Both the position numbers and the translations under genes were made by a program. Below the pieces are notes generated by a model. It saw only the letters and a list, made by a program, of their open reading frames with translations, searched no databases and was not told the origin of the DNA. 64,000 nucleotides of DNA from Streptomyces sp. WMMB 322 (GTDB lineage: Bacteria > Actinomycetota > Actinomycetes > Streptomycetales > Streptomycetaceae), in the NCBI RefSeq assembly GCF_900090145.1, contig NZ_FMHI01000005.1, forward strand, positions 124,001 through 188,000, written 5' to 3'. Every line of letters begins with the position of its first letter. Positions within the stretch are counted from its first letter, which is position 1. This document shows positions 1 through 9,641 of this stretch, piece by piece.

Positions 1-62
1 GCCTCCGGCCCGCCGGTACAAAGGACGGAGAGCTGAGCCGAAGTGAGCGAAGTGAGCGCCTT

Positions 63-1325
63 TCAGCGGCGGTTGAGCATCCAGGGCTCGACGACTCCGA
101 GGCCGCGCACGGGACGCTGGTACAGCGGCTGCAGGGCGTAGCGGTAGTCCGAGAGGTCCTCGGTCTCCTTCTCCGACTCCGGTGCATCGCCCGAGGCGAC
201 GAGTTCCGCGCGGAAATCGCCGTCCACGAGGACTCTGTCCTTCGGCGCTATCGACGTCAGCCTGCTCGCCAGGTTGACGGTGTTGCCGAAGACGTCGCCC
301 ATGCGCGTCGTCATCGTGCCGAAGGCGATGCCCACGCGCAGTTCGGGCATTGTCGGATCGTTCGCCATGGTCTCGATCAGCCGCAGGCCGATCTCCGCGG
401 CGGTGCCCGCGTCCTCGGCCACGTAGAGGATCTCGTCGCCGAGGGCCTTGATCAGGCGGCCGCCGTTCGCGGCGACCAGGTCCGCCGACGTCGTCTCGAA
501 CGCCTCGACCAGCTCGCCGAGTTCGTCGTCCTCGAGACGTCGCGTCAGTCGTGTGAAGCCCACCAGGTCGGCGAAGGCGATCGCCTGCCGCCGGGCGACG
601 GTGTCCTCGTCGTCCAGTGCCTGCACCACCCGGCCCGTGGCCGCGGCGAGCTGACGCCGCCACACGTAGACCAGGAACTCCTCCAGCTCGGGCAGAAGCA
701 GCTGGACCAGCGGATAGGTGACCTCGTTGCGCGTCATGCCGGGCTCGGGCGGCTCCGTCAGACCCATCAGGAAGGAGTCGATCTGCCAGTCGGCGAGCCG
801 TGAGGTGGTCTGTCCGGTCGAACGGGCGACCTGCACGGCCGTCGCCTCGCTGAGCAGGCCCGCCTCCACGAGGCCCGCGAGCCGCCGCAGCGCCAGCACG
901 TCCGCCTCGGTGAGGGCCTTGGCCTGCCCGACGTCGGCGAAGCCCATCGCACGCCAGAAGCGGGAGGCCAGCTCCATCGAGACCCCGGCCGCCCGGGCCG
1001 CCTGGAAAGGGGTGTACTGCCGCTTCGAACCCAGGATCAGCTGCTCGATGCGCAGGGCGCTGGGGTCGTCCTCGTCGTCGGCGGCGCCTTCGGGGTCCGT
1101 GCCGTCGGGGCCGTCCGCCCCGGGGCCGCCGGCCGAGCTCGGAGAGTCCGGAGAGACGGAGAAGTCGAGTGCCGCCCCGCCGGTGCCGCCGGTGCCTCCG
1201 GTGTCTCCGGTGCCGCCGGACCGTCCGGCCGGGGCCGCGTCCGCGGACCCCTGTCCGCCTCCCGGCTCCGGCGCCGACTGCGATCCGGACGGGCGCGCGG
1301 GAATGTCCGGTTCATCGTCGGCCAC
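63..1325 (-). CDS. cya: Class III adenylate/guanylate cyclase domain protein (Cya-like)
   Basis: This probably makes cAMP from ATP. The 420-aa product has a disordered Gly/Asp/Pro-rich first 90 residues, a middle helical regulatory region, and a C-terminal class III cyclase domain from about residue 245. Metal-binding Asp residues lie in FADLVGFT and in LGDEIL, and GNTVNLASRL is the usual transition-state helix. No membrane segment is seen, so it is likely cytosolic. The start is GTG. It is read towards the window edge and lies downstream of birA on the same strand, the order I remember for S. coelicolor SCO4928-SCO4927. cAMP influences germination and antibiotic production in streptomycetes (family knowledge). 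The exact N-terminus is uncertain because of the low-complexity leader. Confidence 0.88.
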   Translation of the reverse strand: MADDEPDIPARPSGSQSAPEPGGGQGSADAAPAGRSGGTGDTGGTGGTGGAALDFSVSPDSPSSAGGPGADGPDGTDPEGAADDEDDPSALRIEQLILGSKRQYTPFQAARAAGVSMELASRFWRAMGFADVGQAKALTEADVLALRRLAGLVEAGLLSEATAVQVARSTGQTTSRLADWQIDSFLMGLTEPPEPGMTRNEVTYPLVQLLLPELEEFLVYVWRRQLAAATGRVVQALDDEDTVARRQAIAFADLVGFTRLTRRLEDDELGELVEAFETTSADLVAANGGRLIKALGDEILYVAEDAGTAAEIGLRLIETMANDPTMPELRVGIAFGTMTTRMGDVFGNTVNLASRLTSIAPKDRVLVDGDFRAELVASGDAPESEKETEDLSDYRYALQPLYQRPVRGLGVVEPWMLNRR

Positions 1326-1667
1326 TGTCCGCCCCTCGCCCGGTCCGGTCGTCCCTGCGCACTGCCCTTCCGCCCTCTTGCTGAGATCTTCCGGGGATCA
1401 CCGGGACGCCTGACATCCGTGTCCCCTCCGCCGCGCCAACCATACGGCAGCAGCGCGCTGAACTGGTCCCTCTGCGAACGGCCCATCAGAAGCGGACCAC
1501 CGGCCCGGCGCAACACCTACCCTGTGCGGCCGGTCCCGGTGAGGGTGTTTGTCCGGCCCGAGCCGGGTCGCCGAGCCGTTGCCGGCCGGCCGCCGAGCCC
1601 GTTGCCGAGCCATTTTCTGCGACCCGTGGCCGGAGGCGCCCGCGGGAGGGTGCCGGAGCCCCGGCGG
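1326..1667. other. Intergenic gap between cya and birA, no gene seen
   Basis: These 342 bases separate the co-directional birA and cya. I find no credible gene. There is a short imperfect direct repeat (GCCGAGCCGTTGCC and a near copy, about 1577-1613). The gap is long enough for a separate cya promoter reading leftwards, but no clear -35/-10 pair stands out. Confidence 0.4.
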
Positions 1668-2606
1668 TCACGCCTCCGCGCCGTCGTCGCTCCCGTGGCC
1701 CCCGTGACCGCGCAGGTGCACGATGTCGCCCGCCGCGACGGGCCGCTGCACCCCTTCTCCGGTACCGATCACAAGCCGCCCGTCGCTGTCGACGGCCACC
1801 GCCTCGCCGACGAGTTCCCCGCCTCCGGGCAGCTCCGCCCGCACATGCCGGCCGAGCGTCGCGCACCCCGCGGCGTACGCCTCCAGCACGCCGGAGGCGG
1901 CGGGATCCCCGTCGGCGGCGGCCCAGCGCCCGTACCAGTCCTCGACGGAACGCAGCACCGCGCGCAGCAGCGGATCGCGGTCGGCGGCCGGTGCTCCGGC
2001 GAGGACGAGCGAGCCGGCCGTGGGCACGGGCAGCTCCGCTTCGCGTAGCGAGACGTTGAGGCCGATACCGAGGACGATTCCCGCGCCGCCCGGCCCACCC
2101 GCCCCGTCGCCCCGGCCCTGCGCCGCGGCCACGTCGGTGCGTTCCGCGAGGATGCCGCCGGTCTTGCGCTCCTCACCCCCGATGTCCACGAGGACGTCGT
2201 TGGGCCACTTCAGCTTCGTGTCCACTCCCGCCGTGCGGGCCAGCGCGCTCGCCGTCGCCACCCCCGCCAGCAGCGGCACCCACCCCCAGCGGTCCTGCGG
2301 CACCGGCGGCACGAGAAGCACCGACACGAAGAGACCGGAGCGCGGGGGTGCGCTCCACCCCCGCTCCAGCCGGCCGCGGCCCGCCGTCTGCTCCTCGGCG
2401 ACGAGCACGGCACCCTCGCGCGCGCTTCCGTCGCGTGCGCGCGCGGCGAGGTCGGTGTTGGTCGAGCCGGTGCGCTCGACGACGTCCAGCGATGTCCACA
2501 CACTGTCCGCTCCGGTCAGTGCGCGGCGCAGCGCGGCGGCGTTGAGCGGTGGGCGGCCGAGGTCGGACCAGCGGCCGCCCGGGTCTCCGGAGGGGTTCGG
2601 CGTCAT
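1668..2606 (-). CDS. birA: Biotin--[acetyl-CoA-carboxylase] ligase (BirA type, no HTH)
   Basis: Attaches biotin to the carrier domain of biotin-dependent carboxylases through biotinyl-AMP. The 312-aa protein has the BPL/LplA fold: GRGRLERGW biotin/ATP loop near residue 80, KWPNDVLV near 135, and GIGLNV near 180, followed by the small C-terminal domain. There is no N-terminal helix-turn-helix, so it is a monofunctional ligase and not a repressor. Its natural substrate is probably the carboxylase alpha subunit encoded at 6649-8421. It is divergent from pccB across a 174-bp region that must hold both promoters. The ATG start fits the family, since the ligase fold begins soon after. Confidence 0.93.
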   Translation of the reverse strand: MTPNPSGDPGGRWSDLGRPPLNAAALRRALTGADSVWTSLDVVERTGSTNTDLAARARDGSAREGAVLVAEEQTAGRGRLERGWSAPPRSGLFVSVLLVPPVPQDRWGWVPLLAGVATASALARTAGVDTKLKWPNDVLVDIGGEERKTGGILAERTDVAAAQGRGDGAGGPGGAGIVLGIGLNVSLREAELPVPTAGSLVLAGAPAADRDPLLRAVLRSVEDWYGRWAAADGDPAASGVLEAYAAGCATLGRHVRAELPGGGELVGEAVAVDSDGRLVIGTGEGVQRPVAAGDIVHLRGHGGHGSDDGAEA

Positions 2607-2780
2607 GCCGTCAGCGTAGGCCCGCCCCCGGTGCCGCCGCCCGCCCGGCGGGGCCGTGCCGCGGCAGGCAGCCGTGCCGCAGCAGGCAGGAGTGTGGCCA
2701 ACGCCGCACCGACGAACGGCTTCTTCGCGGATAACCTACGAAACGGTAGCCGCACGCTGACGAGTAGGAGCCGCACGCAG

Positions 2781-4373
2781 ATGTCCGAGCAGGAGAGCCC
2801 AGACATCCACACGACCGCGGGGAAGATCGCGGACTTCGAACGCCGCGCTGCGGAGGCGACGCACGCGGGTTCGCAGCGCGCGGTGGAGAAACAGCACGCC
2901 AAGGGCAAACTGACAGCGCGTGAGCGGATCGATCTGCTGCTGGACGAGGGCAGTTTCACTGAGCTGGACGAGTTCGCCCGGCACCGCTCGACCAACTTCG
3001 GCCTGGAGAAGAACCGTCCGTACGGGGACGGTGTCGTCACCGGCTACGGAACGGTCGACGGCCGTCCCGTGTGCGTCTATTCGCAGGACTTCACGATCTT
3101 CGGCGGCTCGCTCGGCGAGGTGTACGGCGAGAAGATCGTCAAGGTCATGGACTTCGCCCTGAAGAACGGCTGCCCGGTCATCGGGATCAACGACGGCGGC
3201 GGCGCCCGCATCCAGGAAGGGGTCGTGGCGCTCGGCCTGTTCGCGGAGATCTTCCGCAGGAACGTGCACGCGTCCGGCGTCGTCCCGCAGATCAGCCTCA
3301 TCGTCGGCCCGTGCGCCGGCGGGGCGGTCTACTCCCCGGCGATCACCGACTTCACGGTGATGGTGGATCAGACGTCGCACATGTTCATCACGGGTCCCGA
3401 CGTCATCAAGACGGTCACCGGCGAGGACGTCGGCTTCGAGGAACTGGGCGGCGCCCGCACGCACAACGCCACCTCGGGCGTCGCGCACCACATGTCGGGC
3501 GACGAGAAGGACGCCATCGAGTACGTCAAGGGCCTGTTGTCCTACCTGCCGTCGAACAACCTGTCCGAACCCCCGGTCTTCCCCGAGGAGGCGGACCTGG
3601 AGACCTCGGACGAGGACCGCGAGCTGGACACGCTCATCCCGGACTCCGCGAACCAGCCCTACGACATGCACTCCGCGATCGAGCACGTACTCGACGACGG
3701 TGAATTCCTCGAAACACAGGCGCTGTTCGCCCCGAACATCATCACCGGCTTCGGACGGATCGAGGGCCAGTCGGTGGGCGTCGTCGCCAACCAGCCGCTG
3801 CAGTTCGCCGGCTGCCTCAACATCGACGCCAGCGAGAAGGCGGCGCGGTTCGTGCGCACCTGCGACGCGTTCAACGTGCCCGTCCTCACCTTCGTCGACG
3901 TGCCGGGCTTCCTGCCGGGCACGGACCAGGAATACGACGGCATCATCCGGCGCGGCGCCAAGCTGATCTACGCCTACGCGGAGGCGACGGTGCCGCTGGT
4001 CACCGTGATCACGCGGAAGGCCTTCGGCGGCGCCTACGACGTCATGGGTTCCAAGCACCTCGGCGCCGACCTCAACTTCGCCTGGCCCACCGCGCAGATC
4101 GCCGTCATGGGTGCGCAGGGCGCCGTCAACATCCTCTACCGCAAGCGGCTCGGCAGCGTCGAGGACGAGGAGGAACGGGAGCAGCTGCGGGCGGAGCTGA
4201 CCCAGGAGTACGAGGACGCGCTGCTGAATCCGTATGCCGCGGCCGAACGCGGGTATGTGGACGCTGTGATCATGCCGTCCGAGACCCGCCGCCACATCAC
4301 CCGCGGTCTGCGCACGCTCCGTTCGAAGCGCGAGCAGCTGCCCCCGAAGAAGCACGGCAACATCCCGCTGTGA
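2781..4373 (+). CDS. pccB: Acyl-CoA (propionyl-CoA) carboxylase beta subunit
   Basis: Carboxyltransferase subunit that moves CO2 from carboxybiotin to propionyl-CoA or acetyl-CoA, giving methylmalonyl- or malonyl-CoA for fatty acids and polyketides. I start it at ATG 2781, with GTAGGAG at 2764-2770 as ribosome-binding site. The frame stays open upstream to 2631, but that part lacks family similarity. The 530-aa length is the normal PccB length. Oxyanion-hole motifs are visible: [10 protein letters not shown] near residue 135, [12 protein letters not shown] near 175, and [12 protein letters not shown] near 415. The epsilon gene follows directly, and the alpha subunit is 2.3 kb downstream on the same strand. 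Confidence 0.96.
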   Translation: MSEQESPDIHTTAGKIADFERRAAEATHAGSQRAVEKQHAKGKLTARERIDLLLDEGSFTELDEFARHRSTNFGLEKNRPYGDGVVTGYGTVDGRPVCVYSQDFTIFGGSLGEVYGEKIVKVMDFALKNGCPVIGINDGGGARIQEGVVALGLFAEIFRRNVHASGVVPQISLIVGPCAGGAVYSPAITDFTVMVDQTSHMFITGPDVIKTVTGEDVGFEELGGARTHNATSGVAHHMSGDEKDAIEYVKGLLSYLPSNNLSEPPVFPEEADLETSDEDRELDTLIPDSANQPYDMHSAIEHVLDDGEFLETQALFAPNIITGFGRIEGQSVGVVANQPLQFAGCLNIDASEKAARFVRTCDAFNVPVLTFVDVPGFLPGTDQEYDGIIRRGAKLIYAYAEATVPLVTVITRKAFGGAYDVMGSKHLGADLNFAWPTAQIAVMGAQGAVNILYRKRLGSVEDEEEREQLRAELTQEYEDALLNPYAAAERGYVDAVIMPSETRRHITRGLRTLRSKREQLPPKKHGNIPL

Positions 4374-4387
4374 GGAGGCCGTTCGCC

Positions 4388-4639
4388 ATGCTCGACCCGA
4401 CGACAGAGGAGCGGGGGGAGAACCCGCCGTTCCCGCCGATCAAGGTGGTGCGGGGCAACCCGACCCCGGAGGAACTGGCCGCCGCCCTGGCGGTGGTCAG
4501 GGCGCGGGCGGCCGCGGTGGCGTCGCAGGCGCCGGCTTCCCGCACCGCGCAGGAATGGTCGGACCCTGCCCGTACGGTCCCGCGCCGTGTGCCTCACCCG
4601 GGCCCGAAGGCGTGGCGAACGACGTTCTGGCCCGCCTGA
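4388..4639 (+). CDS. pccE: Acyl-CoA carboxylase epsilon subunit
   Basis: Small accessory subunit of actinobacterial acyl-CoA carboxylases that stimulates and stabilises the alpha-beta complex. The 83-aa frame begins at ATG 4388, with GAGGAGG at 4373-4379, overlapping the pccB stop, as its Shine-Dalgarno. The motif IKVVRGNPTPEELAAALAVV (residues 17-36) is the recognisable family core, and a basic Trp-containing tail ends WRTTFWPA. It is translationally close to pccB (14-nt gap), which fits fixed stoichiometry. An alternative GTG at 4370 would add six residues but overlaps the pccB stop and has no good RBS. Confidence 0.9.
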   Translation: MLDPTTEERGENPPFPPIKVVRGNPTPEELAAALAVVRARAAAVASQAPASRTAQEWSDPARTVPRRVPHPGPKAWRTTFWPA

Positions 4640-4654
4640 CGCGGCCCCGGCTCC

Positions 4655-4709
4655 TTCCGGCCCGCACGTGCCCGCGCCCGGAGCGGCCGCGGGCACGTGC
4701 GGGCCGGAA
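4655..4709 (+). terminator. 22-bp perfect hairpin after pccE
   Basis: Arms 4655-4676 and 4688-4709 are perfect complements of 22 bp around an 11-nt loop, starting 16 nt after the pccE stop. There is no U tract, as is usual for streptomycete terminators. It separates the pccB-pccE unit from the next small gene. Confidence 0.8.
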
Positions 4710-4725
4710 TGAGTACGCGTACTCA
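4710..4725. promoter_or_regulatory. 16-bp perfect palindrome upstream of the mmpB-like gene
   Basis: TGAGTACGCGTACTCA is self-complementary over all 16 bases. It directly abuts the pccE terminator and lies about 36 nt before the first ATG of the small membrane protein gene. This fits an operator for a dimeric regulator. BldD-type sites have a related TnAC...GTnA layout, but I cannot assign the regulator. Confidence 0.5.
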
Positions 4726-4760
4726 GGCGCCGCACCGGCGTCCGCCGCAGCATGGAATTC

Positions 4761-4898
4761 ATGCTGTGGTCGGACCCCCGCGACGAGCCTCCGAAGGAGA
4801 TGCGCGCGACGCTGGCGATGCTGCGGCGCCTGTACTGGCTGCTGCCCGTCGTCGTGATCGCTTCCGTCGTGCTGGCCAACGTGCGGCCGGACGCCTGA
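4761..4898 (+). CDS. mmpB: 45-aa single-span membrane protein, MmpB-like
   Basis: Too short for most ORF callers. The product begins [20 protein letters not shown] and continues into one hydrophobic helix, [17 protein letters not shown] (about residues 25-41). A charged N-terminus followed by one TM segment suggests a small membrane protein with its N-terminus in the cytosol. From memory, streptomycete annotations carry a morphogenic membrane protein MmpB in exactly this slot between the carboxylase epsilon gene and maf, with the same MLWSDP start. An in-frame ATG at 4752 would add three residues. It ends 47 nt before maf and is probably co-transcribed with it. Confidence 0.72.
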   Translation: MLWSDPRDEPPKEMRATLAMLRRLYWLLPVVVIASVVLANVRPDA

Positions 4899-4945
4899 CA
4901 GGCGTACCGGCGGACGGCCCCCGCCGGGTCTCTACGATTGCGCCC

Positions 4946-5614
4946 ATGGCCTCTTCCTCCTCAGCTTCTTCTTCCTCACCTTCCTCACCTTCCTCGCCGC
5001 AGCAGCCGCCCGCCCGGCCCGTGCGCCGGCTCGTCCTCGCCTCCGCGTCCCCGGCCCGGCTGGGTCTCCTCGAGCAGGCGGGCTTCTCGCCCGAGGTGAT
5101 AGTCAGCGGCGTGGACGAGGACACGCTGTCGGCACCGACTCCCGGCGAGCTGGCGCGAGTGCTGGCCGAGGCGAAGGCACAGGCCGTCGCGGCGCTTCCC
5201 CGTGCCGCGGACGCGCTCGTGCTCGGCTGCGACTCCGTGCTGGAGCTGGACGGCGAGCCCCTGGGCAAGCCCGCCGACGCCGAGGAGGCGACGGCGCGCT
5301 GGAAGGCGATGCGCGGCCGCTCGGGAGTGCTGCAGACGGGGCACTGCGTCCTCGACACCCGTGACGGCAGCAGCACTTCGGCGACGGCGTCCACGACCGT
5401 GCACTTCGGCGAGCCGACCGACGAGGAGATCGCCGCCTACGTGGCGACGGGAGAACCCGTGCACGTCGCGGGCGCGTTCACGCTCGACGGCCGCTCCGCG
5501 CCGTTCGTCAGGGGAATCGAGGGAGACCACGGAACGGTGATCGGGCTGTCGCTGCCGCTGCTGCGCGATCTCCTCGCGCAACTGGACGTGCGCATCACGG
5601 ACTTGTGGTCCTGA
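4946..5614 (+). CDS. maf: Maf family nucleoside triphosphate pyrophosphatase
   Basis: House-cleaning enzyme that hydrolyses non-canonical or methylated NTPs to NMP and PPi; Maf proteins are also linked to septum control. The start at ATG 4946 gives 222 aa with a Ser/Pro-rich leader of about 25 residues before the typical opening [19 protein letters not shown]. The catalytic and substrate motifs [17 protein letters not shown] (near residue 92) and the later [19 protein letters not shown] are intact. The low-complexity leader is not part of the fold, so the real start might be slightly later, but no better RBS is present. Confidence 0.92.
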   Translation: MASSSSASSSSPSSPSSPQQPPARPVRRLVLASASPARLGLLEQAGFSPEVIVSGVDEDTLSAPTPGELARVLAEAKAQAVAALPRAADALVLGCDSVLELDGEPLGKPADAEEATARWKAMRGRSGVLQTGHCVLDTRDGSSTSATASTTVHFGEPTDEEIAAYVATGEPVHVAGAFTLDGRSAPFVRGIEGDHGTVIGLSLPLLRDLLAQLDVRITDLWS

Positions 5615-5754
5615 AAGCGGCGGGGAGCGAGCGGTCGTCCGGGGTTCCTCCCGGGCCGTCCGGGCCTACGGGCGGGCGGTGCGCTCGCGCCTGAGGCCCG
5701 GCCTCCTCGTGCCTGAGCCCCGGCCCGGGAGGGAGCCCCGCCCGCGTTCCGCTT

Positions 5755-6246
5755 CTACGGTGCCGAGGGCTCCGGATGCGGACCGCCCGACGGCGGCGGC
5801 GAGTTGTCCGTCGAGGGCTGCGAAGTCCCCTCCGCGGCCCTCTCCTCGACGCTGTAGGACAGCAGGGACCACACGATCAGTCCCAGCACCACCATCATGA
5901 ACACGAACGCGAGCCAGCCGACCAGCCCGACGGACACCGCGCCCAGCAGGCCGTGCACCACCGCGGCGCTGATGAGCAGGATGCGCAGTATTCCCACGGG
6001 CGCCCGGTCACGGATCGCCGTACTGGCGAACACCACCGCGCACAGCAGCAGATAACAGCCGACGAGCGCACCCGCGATCACGGCGGAGAGCGACATCGAG
6101 CGGGGTTCGAGTCCCGCCATGGACATTTGCTGTTCGTCCACGACCATGCCGAGGAAGATATGCAGCAGAACGAGGCCGACTGCCTCGACCACCAGTACCA
6201 GCGCCGCGGCCGCGGCCACCGATCGTCGGAGCCCCACCTCGCCCAC
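5755..6246 (-). CDS. Integral membrane protein of unknown function
   Basis: A 163-aa protein with four predicted hydrophobic helices (about residues 8-35, 54-76, 83-105 and 107-128) and a Pro/Ser-rich cytosolic tail. I recognise no enzymatic motif. It starts at a GTG and is divergent from the carboxylase alpha gene across a 402-bp gap. A membrane protein in this position is what I recall between maf and accA in S. coelicolor, so it is probably conserved in streptomycetes. The function is unknown. Confidence 0.7.
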   Translation of the reverse strand: MGEVGLRRSVAAAAALVLVVEAVGLVLLHIFLGMVVDEQQMSMAGLEPRSMSLSAVIAGALVGCYLLLCAVVFASTAIRDRAPVGILRILLISAAVVHGLLGAVSVGLVGWLAFVFMMVVLGLIVWSLLSYSVEERAAEGTSQPSTDNSPPPSGGPHPEPSAP

Positions 6247-6648
6247 CCACTTCCGCTTCCGTCACCCATGGCCCGATGCTGGTCGTTACCTGGAGTACGC
6301 CGCCATGGCACCGTGAACGCTACTTACGGGTATCACCGTGGGCAAGAGGCCCGGCAGGAAGCAAAGTTTCCCCTCGCGATTCATAGGAACCCCACAAAGA
6401 CCAGGCCGTCGGCCACCGGGGGCGGGGCGGAGACCTTGACCACACCAGGAGATCCCCGAGCTGCACCGGAAACCCGGCGTACCTTGGGATGACGGGAAAA
6501 ACCGAGGACTGCGGCGGCCGCATGTCACAGTCCGTGTGGGAAAGCTCACGCCTGTGGGCGACTCGGCCAGTGGTGTGGTCAGTACCTAAACTCGCACCAC
6601 TCACCACATCAATTCCTCTTGCGGCGCAGCGCCAAGTAGGGAGTCATC
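6247..6648. promoter_or_regulatory. Divergent promoter region upstream of the carboxylase alpha gene
   Basis: 402 bases without a gene. They have to hold the promoters of the leftward membrane gene and the rightward carboxylase gene. Candidate elements on the + strand are TTGACC at 6436-6441 and a TAAACT-like -10 at about 6587, but they are not correctly spaced with each other, so I do not propose a pair. I see no large repeat. Confidence 0.4.
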
Positions 6649-8421
6649 GTGCGCAAGGTGCTCATCGCCAACCGCGGCGAAATCGCTGTTCGCGTCGCCC
6701 GTGCCTGCCGGGACGCGGGGATCGCCAGCGTCGCCGTCTATGCCGAGCCGGACCGGGACGCGTTGCACGTCCGGGTAGCGGACGAGGCGTTCGCACTGGG
6801 CGGTGACACTCCGGCGGCCAGCTACCTGGACATGGACAAGGTGCTGAAAGCCGCGGCCGATTCGGGTGCCGACGCGGTGCACCCCGGCTACGGATTCCTC
6901 TCCGAGAACGCCGACTTCGCCCAGGCAGTGCTGGACGCGAACCTGACCTGGATCGGCCCGCCGCCGGACGCGATCCGCTCACTGGGCGACAAGGTCGCAG
7001 CCAGGCACATCGCCGAACGTGCAGGTGCGCCGCTGGTGGCCGGTACGAAGGACCCCGTCTCCGGCGCCTCGGAGGTCGTCAACTTCGCCGAGGAGAACGG
7101 GCTTCCCATCGCCATCAAGGCGGCCTTCGGAGGCGGCGGACGCGGCCTGAAGGTCGCCCGGTCGCTGGACGAGGTCGAGGAACTCTACGACTCCGCAGTA
7201 CGCGAGGCGGTGGCCGCGTTCGGGCGCGGCGAGTGCTTCGTCGAGCGCTACCTGGACCGCCCGCGGCACGTGGAGACGCAGTGCCTGGCCGACAAGCACG
7301 GCAACGTCGTGGTGGTCTCCACCCGTGACTGCTCGCTGCAGCGCCGCCACCAGAAACTCGTCGAGGAGGCCCCCGCGCCCTTCCTCACCGACGAGCAGAA
7401 CGCCGAGCTGTACCGCGCGTCGAAGGCCATCCTCAAGGAGGCGGGCTACTCCGGCGCCGGCACCTGCGAGTTCCTCGTCGGCCAGGACGGCACGATCTCC
7501 TTCCTGGAGGTCAACACCCGCCTCCAGGTGGAACACCCCGTCACCGAGGAAGTCACCGGCATCGACCTGGTGCGCGAGATGTTCCGCATCGCCGACGGCG
7601 AGACGCTGGACTACGACGACCCGCAACTGCGCGGGCACTCCTTCGAGTTCCGCATCAACGGCGAGGACCCGGGCCGCAACTTCCTCCCGGCGCCCGGCAC
7701 CGTGACCACCTTCGCCCCGCCGACCGGCCCGGGCGTGCGGCTCGACGCGGGCGTGGAGTCCGGCAGCGTCATCGGCCCGGCCTGGGACTCGCTGCTCGCA
7801 AAGCTCATCGTCACCGGCGCCACCCGGCAGCAGGCCCTTCAGCGGGCCGCACGCGCGCTGGAGGAGTTCGACGTCGAGGGCATGGCAACCGCCCTGCCCT
7901 TCCACCGCGTCGTGGTGCGCGACCCCGCCTTCGCACCCGAGGTCAACGGCCGCGAAGGAGAACCCTTCGACGTCCACACCCGGTGGATCGAGACGGAGTT
8001 CGTCAACGAGATCAAGCCCTTCGCCGCGCCCGGAACGGACGCGGACGAGGACGAGAACACCCGCGAGACCGTCGTCGTCGAGGTCGGCGGCAAACGGCTG
8101 GAGGTCTCCCTGCCCTCGTCGCTGGGCGCCACGGCAGCACCGGCGGGCGGCGGCGTCAAGAAGCCCAAGCGCAAGGCCTCGAAGAAGGCCGGCGGCGCAG
8201 CTTCCGGCGACGCCCTCGCCTCCCCCATGCAGGGCACCATCGTCAAGGTCGCCGTGGAGGAGGGCCAGCAGGTCGAGGAGGGCGAACTCGTCGTCGTACT
8301 GGAAGCGATGAAGATGGAACAGCCCCTCAACGCCCACCGCTCCGGCACCGTGAAGGACCTGCACGCCGAGATCGGCGGCTCCCTCTCCGCCGGAACCGTC
8401 ATCTGCGAGATCAAGGACTGA
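6649..8421 (+). CDS. accA2: Acetyl/propionyl-CoA carboxylase alpha subunit (biotin carboxylase plus BCCP)
   Basis: Carboxylates its own biotin at the expense of ATP and hands CO2 to the beta subunit (2781-4373). The 590-aa protein has the biotin carboxylase N-domain ([20 protein letters not shown] at residues 3-22), an ATP-grasp region ([14 protein letters not shown] near 160, [15 protein letters not shown] near 290) and a biotin carboxylase C-domain. An Ala/Lys-rich linker leads to a biotinyl domain with EAMKME, where the lysine at about 555 is biotinylated. The GTG start fits the family N-terminus. A strong hairpin follows the stop. This is the likely target of the BirA ligase encoded here. 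Confidence 0.95.
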   Translation: MRKVLIANRGEIAVRVARACRDAGIASVAVYAEPDRDALHVRVADEAFALGGDTPAASYLDMDKVLKAAADSGADAVHPGYGFLSENADFAQAVLDANLTWIGPPPDAIRSLGDKVAARHIAERAGAPLVAGTKDPVSGASEVVNFAEENGLPIAIKAAFGGGGRGLKVARSLDEVEELYDSAVREAVAAFGRGECFVERYLDRPRHVETQCLADKHGNVVVVSTRDCSLQRRHQKLVEEAPAPFLTDEQNAELYRASKAILKEAGYSGAGTCEFLVGQDGTISFLEVNTRLQVEHPVTEEVTGIDLVREMFRIADGETLDYDDPQLRGHSFEFRINGEDPGRNFLPAPGTVTTFAPPTGPGVRLDAGVESGSVIGPAWDSLLAKLIVTGATRQQALQRAARALEEFDVEGMATALPFHRVVVRDPAFAPEVNGREGEPFDVHTRWIETEFVNEIKPFAAPGTDADEDENTRETVVVEVGGKRLEVSLPSSLGATAAPAGGGVKKPKRKASKKAGGAASGDALASPMQGTIVKVAVEEGQQVEEGELVVVLEAMKMEQPLNAHRSGTVKDLHAEIGGSLSAGTVICEIKD

Positions 8422-8425
8422 TCAC

Positions 8426-8452
8426 CGCGCCCGGCCGCCCCGGCCGGGCGCG
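8426..8452 (+). terminator. 11-bp GC hairpin after accA2
   Basis: Arms 8426-8436 and 8442-8452 (CGCGCCCGGCC / GGCCGGGCGCG) form a perfect stem with a 5-nt loop, five bases after the stop codon. A second, weaker inverted repeat (GGCTGCGCC ... GGCGCAGCC) overlaps about 8455-8495 and may serve the convergent DeoR gene. Confidence 0.75.
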
Positions 8453-8510
8453 TACGGCTGCGCCGGCCGCCCCTCACCGGGACGGCGGGCGCAGCCGCGT
8501 GCGGGGAGGA

Positions 8511-9521
8511 TCAGCGGCGCCTGGGAGCCAGATCCGCCACACGGCCCGCGACGGGCGACTGCTCGGGCAGCGCGGGCGCGCTGCGCAGCTGCGGCGGCTG
8601 CGAACCGCCGCCGCCCGGCGGGAGGTTGCGCCGCTGGCCCGGCATCGGCACCTCCCGGCGCCCCTGCCCCTTCTCGCTCCCGGCGCCACGTGCGCCCGCG
8701 CTCTGCACGGGGCCGGGCGCCTCGGCGGCGCCTGCCGGGGTCATTCCGGCCACGGTGATCTGCACGCCCTGGTCGGCCAGCGCCTGCAACTCCGTACCGG
8801 CACGGTCGTCCTGGGGTGGCGGCTTGTCCGTCACCAGGCGCGTCATCACGTCCGTGGGAACGGTCTGGAACATCGTGTCGGTGCCGAGCTTCGTGTGGTC
8901 GGCGAGGACGACGACCTCCGCCGCGGCCTGCACCAGCGCCCTGTCCACGCTCGCCGAGAGCATGTTGGACGTGGAGAGCCCGCGCTCGGCCGTGAGCCCG
9001 CTGCCGGAGAGGAAGGCCCGCGAGACGCGCAGCCCCTGGAGGGACTGTTCGGCGCCGCTGCCGACCAGCGCGTAGTTCGAACCCCGCAGGGTGCCTCCCG
9101 TCATCACCACCTCGACGCGGTTGGCGTGCGCCAACGCCTGTGCGACGAGCAGGGAGTTGGTGACGACCGTCAGGCCCGGCACACGGGCCAGTCTTCGGGC
9201 CAGCTCCTGCGTGGTGGTCCCGGCGCCGACGACGATGGCCTCACCCTCCTCCACGAGACCCGCCGCGAGGTCGGCGATGGCGGTCTTCTCCGCAGTCGCC
9301 ATATGGGACTTCTGGGGAAAACCGGTCTCGCGGGTGAAACCACCGGGCAGGACGGCGCCGCCGTGCCGGCGGTCGAGCAGTCCTTCTGCCTCCAGGGCGC
9401 GCACGTCTCGGCGCACGGTCACTTCGGAGGTCTGGACGACGCGGGCGAGCTCACGGAGCGACACGGCCCCGTTGGCGCGCACCATTTCGAGGATCAGTTG
9501 GCGACGTTCTGCAGCGAACAC
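8511..9521 (-). CDS. DeoR family transcriptional regulator
   Basis: 336-aa DNA-binding regulator. The N-terminal DeoR HTH (residues 1-57) contains SLRELARVVQTSEVTVRRD. The DeoRC sugar-phosphate-sensing domain follows (about 75-240) with the GAGTTTQELARRL phosphate loop and a conserved DHTKLG. The last 80-90 residues are Pro/Gly/Arg-rich and probably disordered, an extension beyond the usual length of about 255 aa. DeoR proteins usually sense phosphosugars. It is encoded near pnp and deoC, so deoxyribose or ribose phosphate control is an attractive but unproven idea. An ATACGCGTAT palindrome lies 67 bases upstream of its start. Confidence 0.88.
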   Translation of the reverse strand: MFAAERRQLILEMVRANGAVSLRELARVVQTSEVTVRRDVRALEAEGLLDRRHGGAVLPGGFTRETGFPQKSHMATAEKTAIADLAAGLVEEGEAIVVGAGTTTQELARRLARVPGLTVVTNSLLVAQALAHANRVEVVMTGGTLRGSNYALVGSGAEQSLQGLRVSRAFLSGSGLTAERGLSTSNMLSASVDRALVQAAAEVVVLADHTKLGTDTMFQTVPTDVMTRLVTDKPPPQDDRAGTELQALADQGVQITVAGMTPAGAAEAPGPVQSAGARGAGSEKGQGRREVPMPGQRRNLPPGGGGSQPPQLRSAPALPEQSPVAGRVADLAPRRR

Positions 9522-9587
9522 GGAACTGACAGTAACCCCAACGACCGTCTGCTTTCAGCAGTTTTCGTCGATTTTTGGAAGTTGTCC

Positions 9588-9597
9588 ATACGCGTAT
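9588..9597. promoter_or_regulatory. Short palindrome upstream of the DeoR-type regulator
   Basis: ATACGCGTAT, a perfect 10-bp palindrome in a relatively AT-rich stretch between the divergent regions of the regulator and lpdA. It resembles, with two bases fewer in the centre, the TACGCGCGTA motif found upstream of the nucleoside genes. Possible autoregulatory site; weak evidence. Confidence 0.3.
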
Positions 9598-9641
9598 TTG
9601 CCGCGTGATATAGACACAACCGGACGAACCGGCCGGGCGGT

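Noticed and set aside
1..62. Gene fragment at the left edge
   Set aside because: Only 62 bases beyond the cya stop, with a small direct repeat (GAAGTGAGC twice); nothing coding can be supported.
2736..4355. 539-codon open frame antisense to pccB
   Set aside because: Shadow frame of a high-GC gene; the sense frame has all carboxyltransferase motifs, the antisense translation is Asp/Val/Arg low-complexity without family features.
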